Part shown: one piece after another, positions 60,787 to 64,000 of the stretch | Numbering within the stretch: the first letter of the stretch is position 1 | How the letters are laid out: every line of letters begins with the position of its first letter | Assembly (NCBI RefSeq): GCF_900129565.1 | Contig: NZ_FQWD01000001.1 | Span: forward strand, 124,001-188,000 | Direction of reading: 5' to 3' | DNA from: Marisediminitalea aggregata | GTDB taxonomy: Bacteria > Pseudomonadota > Gammaproteobacteria > Enterobacterales > Alteromonadaceae | Length of the DNA: 64,000 nt | Position numbers and translations under genes: made by a program | The notes under the pieces: generated by a model | Seen by the model: the letters and a program-made list of their open reading frames with translations, nothing else | The model's database searches: none | Told to the model about the DNA's origin: nothing

Positions 60787-62121
60787 ATACACATAGGCTG
60801 TGTCGCCCGGGTAATCGCCTTGCTCCAACGCTTTACCTTTAAACATGTAGGCGCTGCCAAACTCAAGACGCAGAGGTTTGGTAATCTGGTGACGCCAGCG
60901 CATTTCAAGCTGGTTACCCAGGAAACTGTCACTGCCGTTAGGTGTTTTCTGATACCAGTAAGCGCGATAGTGCAGCAGCAAATTGTCTTTGCTGGTAAAT
61001 TTGCTTACTACTTTAGCGCCAATGCCCACCAGGTTTCGTCGAGCAAATGAGCGATAAACTTCCGTTGGTCCAAAATCAAATCGTCTTACCCCATATAACC
61101 CGTCAAACGCTGAACTCTTGTTATCGCTGCTGTCGTTATCACCGCTAATAAGATCAACAACCGCACTTAACGACGTTTTGCTATCAATCATTTTGCCCAC
61201 GGACGCATGCAGCAACCAGGCAAAATGGTCCAGGTCGTTTACGTCATCGCTGGCCGTCGTTTGGCGTTGAGTACCCGTTTGCAACGCCACTTCCACATCG
61301 GTAAGCCATTCACTCCCTTTCGGGCTGGTGTACTGCGTACTTACGGTAAATAAATCGCGGTTGCGCGTGTTCAGGCCCGGGCCATCATCTTCGTTAAACC
61401 AATAGGTCTGCACACGCCACATTTTGTCGTCAGATTCGGCGTAAACACCGTAAAAACGGCGCTCTGTATCCGACTTATCAAATGCTCGCTCGTTGTTGTC
61501 AATGCTGGCGGCGTCAGACGGTAACCTTGACACCGGGAACAGATAGAAACCTCTTACCGACCAATCACTCCAATGCCAGTCGGTGACGATCCCGTCGAAT
61601 GAATTCAGCGCGTTACGGAAATAGCCACTACCCAAAAGACGGCGACTACCGTGATCCAGTACAAACCGGCCTACGCTGATCTTTTTCATATACAGCTCGT
61701 CGGTGTTACCTTTGGTATCGCCGAGCCAGCCAATCTGAAATTGCACAGGCTCAAAGGTGTTTACCTGTGAGCGACCTAAAGTCGGATCATCGTTATCGAG
61801 GTAAACCCGAGAGTCAGCAAACGCGCCCACCAATTGAATATTCGACCAGGTAACACTGCCTTTTAGCTCGAACTTGGACGACAATCGCTGGTTGTGCTGG
61901 TGCACGGCCGAAGAGGTTGTGGGAAATAAGGGGTTAACCAGGTTTTCGAAGCGCAGGTTCCATTCACCGGACCACTCGTATTTGGGGCTCTCTGCCGCGC
62001 TTACCTGAGCGGTCCCTCCCAGTATTAACGATGCCAGCGCAATACCCGCCAGGCGTTTTACGCCGTTACGACGTGCACTGCACCCGGCAACCCGGCCGCG
62101 AAATGGGTTAATGTAATTCAT
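60763..62121 (-). CDS. Alginate-export-family outer-membrane porin
   Basis: This 452-residue protein has a long signal region (about 1-43, ending in VSAAES). A beta-barrel of alginate_exp (AlgE-like) type follows: 'WSGEWNLRFENLVNPLF', 'VQFQIGWLGDT', 'GRFVLDHGSRRLLGSGYFRNALNSFDG' and a C-terminal 'YVYSGFRYRF' with the final Phe. No alginate-synthesis genes are near, so it is probably a general or anion-selective porin. It is convergent and overlapping with the antiporter gene. Confidence 0.82.
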   Translation of the reverse strand: MNYINPFRGRVAGCSARRNGVKRLAGIALASLILGGTAQVSAAESPKYEWSGEWNLRFENLVNPLFPTTSSAVHQHNQRLSSKFELKGSVTWSNIQLVGAFADSRVYLDNDDPTLGRSQVNTFEPVQFQIGWLGDTKGNTDELYMKKISVGRFVLDHGSRRLLGSGYFRNALNSFDGIVTDWHWSDWSVRGFYLFPVSRLPSDAASIDNNERAFDKSDTERRFYGVYAESDDKMWRVQTYWFNEDDGPGLNTRNRDLFTVSTQYTSPKGSEWLTDVEVALQTGTQRQTTASDDVNDLDHFAWLLHASVGKMIDSKTSLSAVVDLISGDNDSSDNKSSAFDGLYGVRRFDFGPTEVYRSFARRNLVGIGAKVVSKFTSKDNLLLHYRAYWYQKTPNGSDSFLGNQLEMRWRHQITKPLRLEFGSAYMFKGKALEQGDYPGDTAYVYSGFRYRF

Positions 62122-62174
62122 AAAAAGTCCCCTGGAGAATTGTGTGCGTTCAAAGTAAAAGCGCGAGGCCTGTA

Positions 62175-63818
62175 TCAGGTCTTAAACCGGCCAATCTTCT
62201 GGTTAAGGCGCTGAACGGTGTCGTTCACACTGTCTGAGATTTTTCCGCTGCTTTCTACTGTTGATAGATTCTGTTGGCCTAACGAATGCAATGAAGAGAC
62301 GTTAGCGTTGATTTCGCCCACGACCTGACGTTGTTCGTCAGATGCTGTCGCGATTTGATAAATGATTTCATTAGCCTGATCAACCGCCTGGCTCACCTGG
62401 TCAAATGCCGAGACTAACTGGCTAGATACGGCGACGACGGATTCTACTTCATTGGAACCTCGTTCGATAGCATTAACTGCATCATTCACACTGTGCTCTA
62501 ATCGGCCCAGCATTTCATTAATGTTTTCCGTGGATTGCTGCGTTCTGCTGGCCAGAGTTCGAACCTCATCGGCAACCACTGCAAAGCCGCGGCCCTGCTC
62601 ACCAGCCCGAGCCGCTTCAATGGCAGCATTTAGCGCCAACAGATTGGTTTGCTCAGCGATTCCGCGAATAACATCCAGTACTGCGATGATATTCTGCGAC
62701 TCTTTCGCCAGGCTGCTAATTACCCCTTTTGCATTAGTGATAGAGTCAGACAAATTGGTAACGTTTTTCACTGAGTCACTCACCACTAATTTTGATGACG
62801 TGCTCACTTCAGAGGCCACTTTCATATTCTCAGACGCTTGCTGGCTGTTGCCAGCATTGTCATTCACGGCGTGGCTTAACTGATTCACTGCCGTTGCAAT
62901 TTGGTTCAAATTTTCATTTTGCTGGTGAAACACATTGGTAACTGTTGAAGACGACTGCTTCAGTTTTGCAGCGGCATCGTTCAGGCTGGTCGAGTCTTCT
63001 TGAACAAGCTGGATGAGCTGCTGCAGGTTTTGCATAAACACATTAAACGCCCGGGCAATGTCGGACAGCTCGTCCTTGCCTTTTTCATCCAGGCGGCTTC
63101 GCAAGTCTCCATCGCCTTGGCTGATGTCACGCATCACCAGAATCAGTTTATCGAGTCGGTCGGTTATCAGACGAGGGCCGTACACAATAGAAACGACACA
63201 GGTTAGCGCTGTAATAACAGCGGCAAACACTAAAATAGTCTGATACAAGGTGGCATCACTGCTCATATTGGACGTCAGCGCATCCGCTTTGTTTTTCACC
63301 GCCTCGCCCAGCGTATCGTAGTGACTGCGTAATTGGTCGAAACTCCCGGCCACCTCAGTGTCACGCAAGGCAACCGCCTGACCAATATCATTGGCCTGCA
63401 CAAGTGCGATTAACTTTTTGGAGTGCGCGTACCAGGTATCAAAATCTGCTTTGAAAGAGGAAATCTGCCTTGATACAGCCGGGTCATTTTCAATCACAGG
63501 CTTTGCCTGATTCATGCGGTCGAGCGCTTGCTTCGCATTCTCTTCAAAGTCGTCGATTTGGGCGCTAATATCTAACGATCCCTGGCTCGCAGTAACGATC
63601 ATGTCTTGTAGAGCTGTGTAAGCCTGATACAAATCGCGATCAGCGTTGAGCGTTAAACTCACTGAGTTCATATAACGCGTGGAAATGTTTCTTGCCTCTG
63701 AGGTAAGGCTGGATAACGCGATCCAACTGATAACCGCCACCACCAGAAACAAGGTGGAGATAACAATAATTGGGAAGGAAAACTTCACCCGGACTTTGTA
63801 TTGACTGAAATCAGTCAT
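62175..63818 (-). CDS. Methyl-accepting chemotaxis protein with four-helix-bundle sensor
   Basis: This 547-residue chemoreceptor has a first membrane helix (about 13-33) and a helical periplasmic sensor (about 40-190, HBM/4HB-like, no Cache motif). A second helix ('ILVFAAVITALTCVVSIVYG') and a HAMP domain follow, then a signalling domain with the conserved tip '[20 protein letters not shown]' and '[13 protein letters not shown]'. No C-terminal pentapeptide tether is present. The ligand is unknown. It is a lone gene at the window's right side. Confidence 0.9.
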   Translation of the reverse strand: MTDFSQYKVRVKFSFPIIVISTLFLVVAVISWIALSSLTSEARNISTRYMNSVSLTLNADRDLYQAYTALQDMIVTASQGSLDISAQIDDFEENAKQALDRMNQAKPVIENDPAVSRQISSFKADFDTWYAHSKKLIALVQANDIGQAVALRDTEVAGSFDQLRSHYDTLGEAVKNKADALTSNMSSDATLYQTILVFAAVITALTCVVSIVYGPRLITDRLDKLILVMRDISQGDGDLRSRLDEKGKDELSDIARAFNVFMQNLQQLIQLVQEDSTSLNDAAAKLKQSSSTVTNVFHQQNENLNQIATAVNQLSHAVNDNAGNSQQASENMKVASEVSTSSKLVVSDSVKNVTNLSDSITNAKGVISSLAKESQNIIAVLDVIRGIAEQTNLLALNAAIEAARAGEQGRGFAVVADEVRTLASRTQQSTENINEMLGRLEHSVNDAVNAIERGSNEVESVVAVSSQLVSAFDQVSQAVDQANEIIYQIATASDEQRQVVGEINANVSSLHSLGQQNLSTVESSGKISDSVNDTVQRLNQKIGRFKT

Positions 63819-64000
63819 AGTGTCGCCCCTTAGCTGCAGGCACGATTAGAATAGTGAAAGTGTTGCACAGAATTCTTTTTTTGCAATTTTTCTGGCATTT
63901 ATTTCACTAAAAAACCGTATAGCTACATTTTTTATCTAATTGGCTCATACAAAAAATAAGCCTCTAATTTATTTACTTATTTTTCCACTGCAGGATAAAT

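Overview
The window looks like a chromosomal segment of a marine, polysaccharide-using gammaproteobacterium of the Alteromonadales (Alteromonas relatives are the best guess). This rests on several TonB-dependent receptors and TonB-like proteins, a Shewanella/Alteromonas-style N-acetylglucosamine locus (GH20, NagK, SIS-type NagB-II, NagA, NagP), LacI-type local regulators, two chemoreceptors and an EfpL/YeiP translation factor. No rRNA, tRNA, phage or CRISPR was seen.

Layout. 1-3.2 kb: TPR/TonB protein, DUF2164 protein, secreted esterase, SMR exporter. 3.3-13.2 kb: a sugar-oxidation locus. A leftward seven-gene operon (Gfo/Idh oxidoreductase, TIM-barrel isomerase, MFS permease, Tat-exported TIM barrel, GMC oxidoreductase, its small subunit, DUF1080 enzyme) ends at a strong terminator. 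It faces a divergent LacI regulator and a lipoprotein TIM barrel, with two palindromic operators between them. It reads as a C3-oxidation (3-keto-glycoside) route for breaking glycosides. 13.3-19.7 kb: TonB-C lipoprotein, aconitase AcnA, cupin, DUF5916 outer-membrane protein. 19.8-32.4 kb: N-acetylglucosamine/chitin locus: flavin halogenase-like protein and LacI (NagR-like) leftward; TonB receptor, GH20, NagK, NagB-II, NagA and NagP rightward, with two almost perfect operators in front of the receptor.

32.4-42 kb: chemoreceptor, an 850-bp block of nested palindromic repeats, rutR, and the rutABCDEF pyrimidine-ring operon ending in a methylmalonate/malonate-semialdehyde dehydrogenase. The chemoreceptor promoter carries a RutR-like operator, which suggests pyrimidine chemotaxis although the gene lies next to the nag operon. 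A 264-bp MITE-like element follows. 42.3-51 kb: WD40 lipoprotein, metallo-beta-lactamase-fold lipoprotein, EfpL, a five-gene operon with two paralogous tiny membrane proteins and a PhyH oxygenase, ParDE, and an ECF sigma factor with a membrane partner. 50.4-64 kb: TonB receptor plus M19 dipeptidase, an aminotransferase, a DUF885 peptidase, a Cys/Met-type PLP lyase overlapping an NhaC antiporter, an alginate-export-type porin and a second chemoreceptor.

All functions come from reading translated sequence and gene order. No database search was run.
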